The notes under the pieces: model-generated | The model's database searches: none | What the model saw: only the letters and a program-made list of their open reading frames with translations | What the model was told of the DNA's origin: nothing | Assembly (NCBI GenBank): GCA_026981825.1 | Contig: JALSID010000379.1 | Coordinates: 1-45,374 of the forward strand | Length of the DNA stretch: 45,374 nucleotides | Source: Planctomycetota bacterium | GTDB taxonomy: Bacteria > Planctomycetota > Planctomycetia > JALXBF01 | Direction of reading: 5' to 3' | Made by a program: the position numbers and the translations under genes | Part shown: positions 1 to 9,600 of the stretch, in pieces | Layout: each line of letters begins with the position of its first letter | How positions within the stretch are numbered: the first letter of the stretch is position 1

Positions 1-157
1 GCATGCTCATCCAATCGATGCCCAGATACCAGAAGTCCTCCTCGTTTTGCAGACACTCCACGGCCGTTACCCCCTCTGTTTTTAGTAGCTCGATGTGAGT
101 TTTGCTTCGCGGGCAACTGCCCACCAACAGTTCCGGTAACACAATCGCGTAGTCCAT
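1..157 (-). CDS. Partial dual-specificity / tyrosine phosphatase-like protein (5' end only)
   Basis: Reading the minus strand from an ATG at 157 gives about 52 codons with no stop to the window edge. The peptide starts MDYAIVLPELLVGSCPRSK and continues with a segment ending GVTAVECLQNEEDFWYLGID. The pattern 'LLVGSxPRS...I..LK.EGVTAV..LQ...D..YLGIDW' is the N-terminal signature of dual-specificity (laforin/starch-phosphatase type) members of the protein tyrosine phosphatase superfamily. The catalytic CX5R loop would lie beyond the left edge, so activity cannot be judged. An in-frame ATG at 166 is an alternative start; 157 fits the family better and has a G-rich stretch just upstream. It is transcribed in the same direction as the 349-3507 gene, which lies upstream of it. 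The family call rests on a short stretch only. Confidence 0.6.
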   Translation of the reverse strand, partial: MDYAIVLPELLVGSCPRSKTHIELLKTEGVTAVECLQNEEDFWYLGIDWMSM

Positions 158-348
158 GCCCCACATCCGTATTTGTGACCGGCTATCTGGTTTGCCCCCC
201 TGCGCCGGACCCTTATAGCGCGATCCGGCCAGTGGAAGGCTGGTTGCGCAACCGCCCACGCAGAGGTTTTCCGAGGGGAGGGGGCGGATTGCACACGTCG
301 CCTCTTGAGGGCCATCCACCGACGGATTCGTCCGCGTTGCCGGGCTGA

Positions 349-3300
349 CTAGCGACAGTTCGACAGGAACTCCAGCAGATCGGCCAGTTCCTGTCGTGTC
401 AGTTGCTGGTCCAGTCCTGCCGGCATCACGGACACCGTGCTCTGTTTCATCGCTTCTACCTGGTCGACCGGCACGCGCTCGTACTGATTCGGGCCGGTCA
501 CCAGCACGAGTTCGTCGGGGGTGCGCTCGGTCACCAATCCGTTGATGACACGGCCGTCGGAGGTCATGACCAGGACCGGCTCGTAACTTCGGATGATGCT
601 GGCAGAAGGATCCACGATGGCTTCCAGAAGCTCGAGCTTGCTACGCACTCGGCCGATGCGTGTGAGGTCCGGGCCCACTCTGCCCCCCAAATACCCGATG
701 GCGTGGCAGGACGAACATGCCGCCTTCTCGCTGTTGAACACCGCCTGGCCACGGCGGATGTCGCCGGGCGGTAGCGACTTGAGCAGCTCGACGATTTTCT
801 GCCGCCGCTCGGCGATCTCCTCTTGGACGCGGTTTGCCACCTCGGTGAGTATCTCCTGAACCGCCGCCGAGTACCGTCCTTTCTGCTCCTGGATGAGATT
901 CAGGTTCAGGCCGGTGCGGGCAGGAGCGTGGAGGAGAGCTTCCCGCAGGCGCTGGACGACTTCGCCGTCACTGACCACGCGATACACGGGCAAGAGCGCT
1001 TCCAGGTCGAGGGGGCCCAGGTTGGGTATCCGCTCGGTGACGGCCAGGAGCTGGGCTTTTTTCAAACCGGCCCGGGCGAGCGCTTCGGCCGCAAGCGAGC
1101 GGACGGCCACGGGTTTTGTGGGGTCGAGCTGGTTCAGTACGAAGCGGAAAAGCTCGTCGCTAAGCCCATACTGATTGGGGGGCAGACAGGCGAGGGCTTT
1201 TAGCCGCGTGACTTCGGGCACCCCTCGGTCCTTGGCGATGCTGAGCAGGGTCTCGGCGAACACGGCTGCCTGTACGCTACGCGGCCGATGGGCGTAGAGC
1301 ACGTCCACCGCCAGGTTGCGTGCCACACCGTTATTCGGATTCTCTGGGCTAAGGAGTCGTTGCAGGGCTGGCACCCAGGCTTGGGGTAAGGGACCGACGC
1401 GAGCGTCGCGCATGGTCTCCAGTACAAACCGTTCGATCTCAGGATCGCGTGTTGCGTTCAGGGTGTGCGCGAGCAGACGCTGGGTCGTGGGTGCGGTGGA
1501 AAAGGCGATCAGCAGCTCGCGCACCTCGCTTCGGATCTCAGGCCGACTGGAGACCAGAGCGAGACGCTTGGCCAGGTAGGCCGCGCTGTCCGGCGCCCAG
1601 TCGGGGTGACCCTTGAGCACCCACAGGGCTGTGCGGCGGAGGTGCTGGTCGGTGGCTTCCAGGAAGCGCAGCACTTCGGCGGGCCGCAGGTCGCCGTGGC
1701 GCATTTGGTCGAGTGCGACGAGTGCGGCCGACTGTGTTCGTGGATCGTCAGCCTCGAGCCCCGCCCGAGTGGGCTCGGGCGCATCGATTTCGATCAGGGC
1801 GTAGATGATCGCATGCTCCAGCCAGCGATCGCCTTTCGTCCGGGCAGCTCCGCGGAGCAGGTGGGGCACGGCACTCGGGTCCCGTAGGCGTCCCAGCGCT
1901 TCTGCTGCCCGGCGACGCACGAAGGGATCTTCGTCGTTCAATAGCTCAACGAGCGAGTCACGGGCGGCTTTCATGCGGAGCACACTTGCAACGTGCAGGG
2001 CGGCACGTCGCACACGATGGTTCTTATCCGACAGGGCGCTCTGCACCTGTCGCAGTGCCGAGTCGCTGCCGATCCGAGCCAGAGCCCAGATCGCCCGAAC
2101 ACGGGCCCGCCACGCGGGCGCCCTTCGAAGAGCCTGCCCGAGTGCCTCGACGGTACTCGTGTCCCCCCGTCGAGCAGCCTCCTCGATCGCACGCTCCGCC
2201 ACCGCGGGCCGCGGGTCACCAAGCAGCCGGGCGAGTTCATCGGAGCTCAGCTTGTTCCAGGCGACACGTTGGCCGCGCGGGTCGTTCGGACCTTTCGCGC
2301 CTCGCTTGCGGATCCGGTAGATTGCGCCCAGGACGTCGGGTTTCCAGAGCTGAGAGCTGGGGCAGCAGAGCTTGTACCAGCCGCCCGTGTCCACCACCAG
2401 AAGACTGCCTTCGGCATCCTCGGCCACGTCGGTGGGGTGAAAATCAATTTCCGGTGACCCGAAGAACGGCTTGGCTTTCGCCGTGTATCCGGCCCCTTCT
2501 TCAGCAAGCGTCACGCGAAAGACCTGGTGCAGATTGAACGAGCAGACGAACAGATTGTCCCTGAAGTCAGGGCCGAAGACGCCACTCCGGTACCGCTCCA
2601 GGCCACAGGCCGCCGCCGGTCCCATGTGCAGCAGAGGGGGTAGCAGGTCGCCGGTCCGTGGGTGTCCATCGAGCACGCGGTGCGCCTTGCCAAACATGCC
2701 CCCGTAAACGGCGTGGATCAATCCGTCGCGAAGTCCGCCGGCGGGGTGCACGAGGAACGTGGTTGAGAAGATCGGTTCCCCCTCCGGTGTGAAGACGACC
2801 TCGACCGGGTTGTCCATGCCGCCGGTCATCACCGGCTCGACGTAGCGTGGGTCGATGGCGTTCGTGTTCGGCTCGATCGGGGCGTCCGGGGGGCATCGGA
2901 ACACGTGCGCGGCGCTCGTGACGAAAGGCGGGCCGTCGAATCGAGGGTACGTTTGCTTGGCGAACGCGCCTTTGCACCAGTACAGCCACCCTTCTGGACC
3001 GAGATAGGGGCCGTGCAGGTCATTGGCACAGTGCGTTAGCGTCTTGCCCAGAAACCATTCCTGCCGGACGTCGGCCACGCCGTCGCCATCGGTGTCGGTC
3101 AGCTTCCAGATGCTCGGGGGCGCGGCGACGTAGACGGAACCTCGGTACCATAGCACCCCCTCTGGGAACATCATCCGATCCGCGAACACCGTGCGGCGGT
3201 CGAAGACGCCGTCGCCGTCGGTGTCCTCGAGGCGGAGGATCCTGTGGGGGCGCTCCTTTAACTGTTGTTGCACGGGTGCGTTCGAGCCGGACGATTCGGC

Positions 3301-3507
3301 CACGTACAGGTGCCCCTCTGGGTCAAAGGAGACGCAGATCGGACGCTCTACCAGCGGCGGGCCTGCAGCCAGCTCTACATCAAAGCCTTCAGGGACGAAC
3401 AACGTGCGCCCGTTGATCCGCACCTGACGTCGCGATTCTTCCCCCTGCAGAAGGGAGGCCATTGCGAAGAGCGAGAGCAACAGGATGACGGCTGGCTTTG
3501 CACGCAT
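349..3507 (-). CDS. PVC-type membrane-bound dehydrogenase with HEAT repeats and C-terminal cytochrome c motif
   Basis: This is a 1052-residue exported protein with a hydrophobic signal peptide (residues about 5-22). Residues about 30-400 form a beta-propeller resembling the PVC-group membrane-bound dehydrogenase family (soluble glucose/sorbosone dehydrogenase fold), with repeated DTDGDGV calcium-binding-like loops at about 95 and 138. Residues about 430-850 carry alpha-helical HEAT-like repeats (for example RRAAEALGRLRDPSAVPHLL). The C-terminus has the planctomycete haem module with C931-S-S-C934-H935 followed by GPDLT, and a methionine further on that could be the sixth ligand. The likely role is periplasmic oxidation of a sugar or similar substrate, passing electrons to the covalently bound haem; the substrate is not evident. 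A GAAGGTGG ribosome site precedes the ATG. The gene lies downstream of the giant-protein genes on the same strand, separated by 131 bp. Confidence 0.88.
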   Translation of the reverse strand: MRAKPAVILLLSLFAMASLLQGEESRRQVRINGRTLFVPEGFDVELAAGPPLVERPICVSFDPEGHLYVAESSGSNAPVQQQLKERPHRILRLEDTDGDGVFDRRTVFADRMMFPEGVLWYRGSVYVAAPPSIWKLTDTDGDGVADVRQEWFLGKTLTHCANDLHGPYLGPEGWLYWCKGAFAKQTYPRFDGPPFVTSAAHVFRCPPDAPIEPNTNAIDPRYVEPVMTGGMDNPVEVVFTPEGEPIFSTTFLVHPAGGLRDGLIHAVYGGMFGKAHRVLDGHPRTGDLLPPLLHMGPAAACGLERYRSGVFGPDFRDNLFVCSFNLHQVFRVTLAEEGAGYTAKAKPFFGSPEIDFHPTDVAEDAEGSLLVVDTGGWYKLCCPSSQLWKPDVLGAIYRIRKRGAKGPNDPRGQRVAWNKLSSDELARLLGDPRPAVAERAIEEAARRGDTSTVEALGQALRRAPAWRARVRAIWALARIGSDSALRQVQSALSDKNHRVRRAALHVASVLRMKAARDSLVELLNDEDPFVRRRAAEALGRLRDPSAVPHLLRGAARTKGDRWLEHAIIYALIEIDAPEPTRAGLEADDPRTQSAALVALDQMRHGDLRPAEVLRFLEATDQHLRRTALWVLKGHPDWAPDSAAYLAKRLALVSSRPEIRSEVRELLIAFSTAPTTQRLLAHTLNATRDPEIERFVLETMRDARVGPLPQAWVPALQRLLSPENPNNGVARNLAVDVLYAHRPRSVQAAVFAETLLSIAKDRGVPEVTRLKALACLPPNQYGLSDELFRFVLNQLDPTKPVAVRSLAAEALARAGLKKAQLLAVTERIPNLGPLDLEALLPVYRVVSDGEVVQRLREALLHAPARTGLNLNLIQEQKGRYSAAVQEILTEVANRVQEEIAERRQKIVELLKSLPPGDIRRGQAVFNSEKAACSSCHAIGYLGGRVGPDLTRIGRVRSKLELLEAIVDPSASIIRSYEPVLVMTSDGRVINGLVTERTPDELVLVTGPNQYERVPVDQVEAMKQSTVSVMPAGLDQQLTRQELADLLEFLSNCR

Positions 3508-3638
3508 CGCTAACCACCTTCACGGGAGGCAACAACAGATGGTTGTCTTCTATGGTACCGCGGCCGGCATGAGGGGAGGATCGCCCAGAACCGGAGGCTG
3601 CGACCGCTACGATCGGCTGAGGGACGAGTGTAATTGGA

Positions 3639-6600
3639 TCAAGCCGCGCCGCGCTTCCGATCCGTTGCCAGCTTGGCGGCAATCAGCACCACGGCCGCCA
3701 GGAGCGCCCCGATCCCGACGCTCCCCGCAAGCACGGCGCCTGTTTGCCTCCAGCGTTTCAGGCGGTTACCTTGCCAGACCGCGATCACAAGCCGGGGGGA
3801 GCCTTTCGTCTTGAAGAAGTGCACGGCGTTTCCAGTGTCGGGTAGGCGAAGTACCGTACCGAGGCGGGCCTGCGGAAGTTGTCCCGGTCGCTGCGTTTGC
3901 CGTGCTTGAGAAGCAACTTCCGCGCGTGGCTGTTGCGGCCCCCCGCGGCGGGAGCTCACCGGCCGGCCTTGCTTCTGACCGCCCTTCCGATGGGGCAGAT
4001 CCTTCCGCCGATTGCGTCCGAGTTCGAGCAAGGACTGCCGACGAAGAGCTTCGACCCGGCCCCCTTTTTGCTCTGCCTGTTGGCGAGCTTGCGGCTGATT
4101 GGCCTGGGTAGCCTGTTGTTCCAGTTGGGTCTGCAATTCCTGAAAGCGATCGGCCAGTTTGGCCGCAGCCTGCCTTTTTGCCTGGAACTGCGACAGCTCG
4201 CGTTCTACGAGACTGAGGTTGCTCTGGAGCTTTTCCTGATAGGGTAGAGCGGACCGGTTATAGGCAGCTCCGGCGGATTCCTTCAACCGGTTGAGCTCGC
4301 GTGCGATCGTCTCGACCACCTTGTGGCTCTCCTTGGCACCGGCCCATCTGGCTGCCGCTTGCCAGGCGCGAACCATGGCGTCACTAACCGCAAGCTGGCG
4401 GATGATACGTACATCGTCACGCTCGACCGGGTCCATGTTGGTCTTCCATTCCCGGATGTAGGTCCCTTTTGGTGCTAGGACGGTCCAGAGCGTGTAGGCG
4501 ATCGGGACGTCGTCGGCCACTTCCGCGGCCGGCAAGGCCCACGTGCGGCGCAGGCTGAGCGGCTCGCCAAGAGTGCCCTCGAACACGACCACCAGGGACT
4601 GTGCCACGTCGGCCAGGGGCGTTTGCGCAAGGGGGAGCAGAAGCTCCCGGTCGTTTCTGCCGGTGCGAGAAACCGCTACCGGTGTTCCATCTAGCCGAGC
4701 ACCCAGCAATCGTGCCCCCTCAGGCAATCGCACCTTGAGGTACTGGCGGGTGGAATTGCGGAGCAGGAGCTCGAGCTCAGCACGGTAGGATCCGCTCACA
4801 TCCACAAGTGTCCGATGATGAGCCAGGAACACTTCCACCTCGGGCAACGCCGAGGTTTCCGTAACGATCCGCTTCACAGTCAGCGCGTACGGCAGGTTCA
4901 CCGCCCGAAAGATCCAGGTTGCGTCGGCGAAGAGGGTTCTATCGATTCCCGCCGGAAGGTAGGTCGTCCTGGTCTCGTCCAGTCCGGTGCTGGCCAATCG
5001 TTCGAGCACGATACGGGGGCCGGCTGCTACGCCCACGAAGTGGTCCTGCCGCTCGACCCCCTCAATCTTTAACCACGGCAGGGTGGCTTGCGCGGCGACC
5101 CGGGGAACACGTTGCCAGACGTAGAGGGTCGCATCGCCCGTCAGCGGCCTGGCGAAATCGACGGTCCAGCGGACTGTGGCCTCGTTGACCGGTTCGGAAG
5201 TCCGTTGTGCGATGTCGGCACCGGTGATCTCCAGTGCCCGCCCGGAAACGGCCGGGACAAGAAAGCTGATCCGATCCAGCGCACCGGACTCCACCTGAAG
5301 GCGGAGCTGGCCCATGTACTCGAGCCAGTCTTCTCCGACCACGGCCATGATCGCCACCACCGCTTGGACCCGGGGCCGGACCCGTTGGACGTTCAGCGTA
5401 ATCGCCGGTCGCCGCCCCTGATGCAGGGCGGCATACTTGATACGCGACCGGTAGGCGCGCAACCGTGCGGAGGTGAGAGCGTCGGGGGGGATGGCGCGGG
5501 CGCCGGGAAAGCTGACGTGCAGCCCAAGCTGTGGGCTCGTGACGACCGCCAGCTCAGACCGCTGACGTTCCGCCCCTTCCACAAATGGCAGTACAAGCTC
5601 ATGTTCCCCCTCGATCGTCTCCGGAACCAGCGTCCCTGCGATCCGGATTTGGACGGGTTCGGCGGTGGGCTCATGCAGGTGAACCGACAGGACGCCCCGG
5701 TTGCGGTCGAACAGCCATTCGGCAGGCCGATTCAGATCGAGCTCCCGCAGGCGCAACCCGCGCGGGACATCCAATCGAAACTCGGCCAGCGGACCGTCGG
5801 AAACGCCGATCCCCACCACAGAGCCCACTCTCCACTCGGCTTCACCGATCTCCAGCACCGTTGCAGCCCGACTCTCCCAGCGCGTGCGATACCGCGAAAT
5901 CTGTAGGGTCATTTCCCAGTCCGTCCCGGTGTACCGATAAGCACCAAGAACCGCGCAGAAATCGGGTTGGTGCGGTTCGGGCACTTTTGCCAGATCCCGA
6001 GAAATCTGGTTCATCCCCCGCTGATCGACGAAAATGCGGAATTGGGTGCCGCAGCCAATGGCGATCACGCCGGTCTGCCGAGCTGCCTGCGGTGCCTGCG
6101 GCAGCCGCACCCGGTAACGGCCCTCGGGGGCTGCAGACGCGTCAAGCATGTCCACACGGAATTCAACCGGGTAGTCGACCCGCTTCTTCAGGCGTATTTC
6201 CAGGACGGGTTGTTCTTCGGAGGCGAGGATCTCCCAGGTCGCTACATCTGCTCCTTCGATCTGGAGCACGGCGATTCCAGGGGGAAGATTCAAGCGAACC
6301 GTCTCGAAGGAGCTGTTGTGCACTTCGTACCTCAGGCGAGAACGAAGGTAAATGCCCGACTCCTGGACATCGATCAGGGTGTGTTGTTCCACCGCCACCG
6401 TCGCCTGAGCACGCACCTTCGGCACAGGCCGCCACGAAATCTCGACGTCCTGAGCTTGCCCGAGCGCAGCGACCAGGTATCCGCGCCCTGCCCCAGACGG
6501 CTCGTCTACCTCGTAGCCCGAGCGTAGACCGCTGGTTTCGACGCGGAGCTCTCCGTCCGGCAGTCGGAAACGGAGCTCACCGGCCGGACAGCGGACCACG

Positions 6601-9600
6601 GGTACGCGTACGCTTCCCGCCTGAGCGGTTCCCTCGATCGGTAATCGGAAGCTCAGCTCGAGCCGATGGAGACCCTTGCCTTTCACCACGACGGCCAGCC
6701 GCTGTACTTCGTCCCCCTTACCGGCCCCCTTTCCTCCTTTGATTGGCCGCGTGCTCTCACGCACCCCGACCTGGTGGAACGAGGCGAAGTCTGCCCCGTC
6801 CAGACTTGCGGACACGACCGGCACGGGCCGGATTGGCAGGAGAACTAACGTGGGTCCGTCGATGAGGCAACGAATTGCGGCGACCACGTCGAAAGCCGCT
6901 TCGTTCCCGTCCAACCGTCCCTGGACATCAAACCGTACGACGCTTCCCAGGGGGAAACGGTCGGGAAGGTCCGGGCCTCTTTCCTCTATGCCCAGCAGAC
7001 GCAGGGTTGGTTCAGGGACGTAAACCATCCCTACGGGGGGCGTGGGCACGCCGACGGCGGGGTCGTAGGGGACGACCACGATGGGACCTTGTTCAGGGGG
7101 CTCGTCGGCCTTCGCCATGGGAGCGGAGATGCTGAGCAGTGCGGTAGCGGTAAGCAGCAGAGTCGTCAGCGCCGCTTTCGACCCCGCCTCGGCGTTGGCT
7201 TGTAGCCGTCGCTTCCGGAAAGCCGCCAGTCCGCGGGCGAGCAGGGAGAGCAGCCAGGCCAGGCTGCCCAGGGCAACACCGTCTGCCGCAGGCGCGACGG
7301 ATGGCGGCATCGCCAGGGCTGCCGACGCCGCCACGGGCCCGAGGAGCACGGCGACAGCAACTTGAGCCGCCAGCGACCAGCGGCAGCGCAACTGCCAGGC
7401 AGCCGCCCAAACGATCGCTGCAACCAATCCTGCCAGCGCCCAGGCCATCGTCCGGTGACGGAGGACGATCCGGGGCGCGGCCGTACCATCGTAGCTGACG
7501 AACGCCAGACTGGGCCAACCGCGCAGGGACGGCTTCAGGCGGAGCGAGAGGCGGGCGCCCTTCCGAGCGACAAAGGGGGCCGGCCGGTTCGCAGCCAAAG
7601 GACCAGCCGTCTGCGGTTGTTGGGCTCCCGGTGCCGTGGCCGCTTGTTCTCTGCGCTCCGCTCCCCCTGATGGATGTTCTTCCGCCGAGGCGGGTGGTTC
7701 TTCGATGGCCTGGGCGACCGGAGAGGTCTCCATCGGCGCCGCGAACCTCATCTGATCCTCAGCGACCTGCAACGCCATTTCCGCTTCGACTTCCAGGCCG
7801 GCCCGCCGCCGGCTGGGAGCAAGCCCGAGCCGGAGGTGCCGGACCGGTTGGCGAGCAGTATTCTCGGCCAGCGTTCCCGGAAGCGGACCATCGCCCGCCG
7901 TTGCCGTGGCCAGGCTCTGGAGCAGCGTAAGAGGGGCGTCTTGACGGATGTCGATCACCCTCCCGTCCGCGAGCAGGAAGCGAATGCCCCCGTGTAAGCC
8001 TCCGATACGGCTGAGCTGAGCGGGGGCGCGGATCGCGATGGCCGCTTCCGACGCGACGTACCAGCGGACGGGGCGGGACGTTTCCACAATGAGGGCGGTT
8101 CGATCCGCGCCGTCCAGGATCTCGCCGCGGGACAGACTCTTCGACAGACCGAACACGCCTCTGCCTTCGCTGCTTTCAATCGTTTCTCCGCCCAGGACTG
8201 CCAGGTAGGAGAGCGATTCCCCGTACGGCAGAGGAGAGGATGGGCAGGACAGGACCGAAGGCGTTACTCGATTCTGCAGCACCTGGGCGTTGGCGGGCGC
8301 ATCCACCGGCTTGCTGAGATCGAGCTGTCTGTACAGATCGTCGCGGCCGAGATAGGGCAACAGCGCCACGACCCAACTGAACTGCCGGTCCAGGGGGTAG
8401 CCTGCCGGCCCGATCGCCGCCGGTGGATACCGGCCATGGTCGCGGTGGTACTGCTCAAGAGCCAAGTAGATCTGTTTTAAATGGCTTCTGCACTGCGTGT
8501 ACCGGCTCGCTTCGCGCGCCAGTTCTGGCCGTCCCAGGCAGGCAAGACCAACCCCAATTGCCAGGCCCGCGATCGTGATCAGTGCGACCACTCGGGTGAC
8601 CAGCCGCAATCTCCACCTCTTCACCTGCCGAAAGAGGAGGGCCAGCAGTGCTACGGATCCGGCGAGGAAAGCTCCGAGCATAAGCAACGCAACCAGGAAG
8701 ACGACGAGGTCTGGCCGGCTGCTTAGCGTCCCGACGATCAGACCTCCCGGAGGAAGGGGCTTCGTGAGCTGTACGTCCCCTTCGACTGCCACCACGTCGT
8801 GGGCCGGTTCGTATTCGAGCGTCCAGTCGATCTCGCCGACGGGAGCGTCAACCTTGGGAGCGACCTCTTCGGCCCGCACCAGGTAGCCCTTGGGGGGCGC
8901 TGGAGTGTCGTAGAGAACGGTTACGGTTGGTCCCAGGGGGTTGGATGGTGGCAGCGGTATCGAAAGTCCGGAGTCTGCGCGGTGAACGGGGATCGGCTCG
9001 CCGTTGACGAGAACGGCCCGCAGGTTGGCCTCCTCCGGAAGCTGAAGCTTAAGGTACTGACGTCCCGCGCTGCGGACGTGGATGACAGCCGCGTGCTCGG
9101 TAGAACCGTCGGGTGCAAGTGTCGAGGCGATCTCGATCAGGGGGCAGTAGACGTCCGGTACCTGGGCGATCTCATGGCGGTGCAGCGACAGGCGAAGGCG
9201 CCCGGTGGGATCGGTGCTACTGTAGCTGCCCACAAACCGACCGGAACGGGAGAAGAGCCGGTGCTCGGGCAACAGGATGGGAGGTATCGCACGAAGCCCG
9301 GTCGATTCGGTGCTCACCTCCACGTCCGGCGACGCCACGAGGGCCACGTAGCTCTCGACGCGTTCCGCGTCGTCGACCCAGGGCAGCGGCAGATCCGCTT
9401 TGCCTTCTCGCGAAACGGGTACGCTGTAGGCGAGCGGAAGCTCCAGTTTCCCTTGAAGCGGCGACTCGAACCGGACGGAAACGGGCACGCGACCACGGAC
9501 CGGTGCCGCGCGAACGATCTCGCGAATCCGTTCGGCGACTGCTCCTTTTGCGGGGATGCGGAGCGACGAGGCGATCGGAGAGGGTACAAGAAGCCGGACT

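Noticed and set aside
82..315. A 77-codon minus-strand frame
   Set aside because: It overlaps, in another frame, the phosphatase-like gene starting at 157, whose peptide has a recognisable family pattern. The 77-residue product is Trp/Arg-rich without motif.
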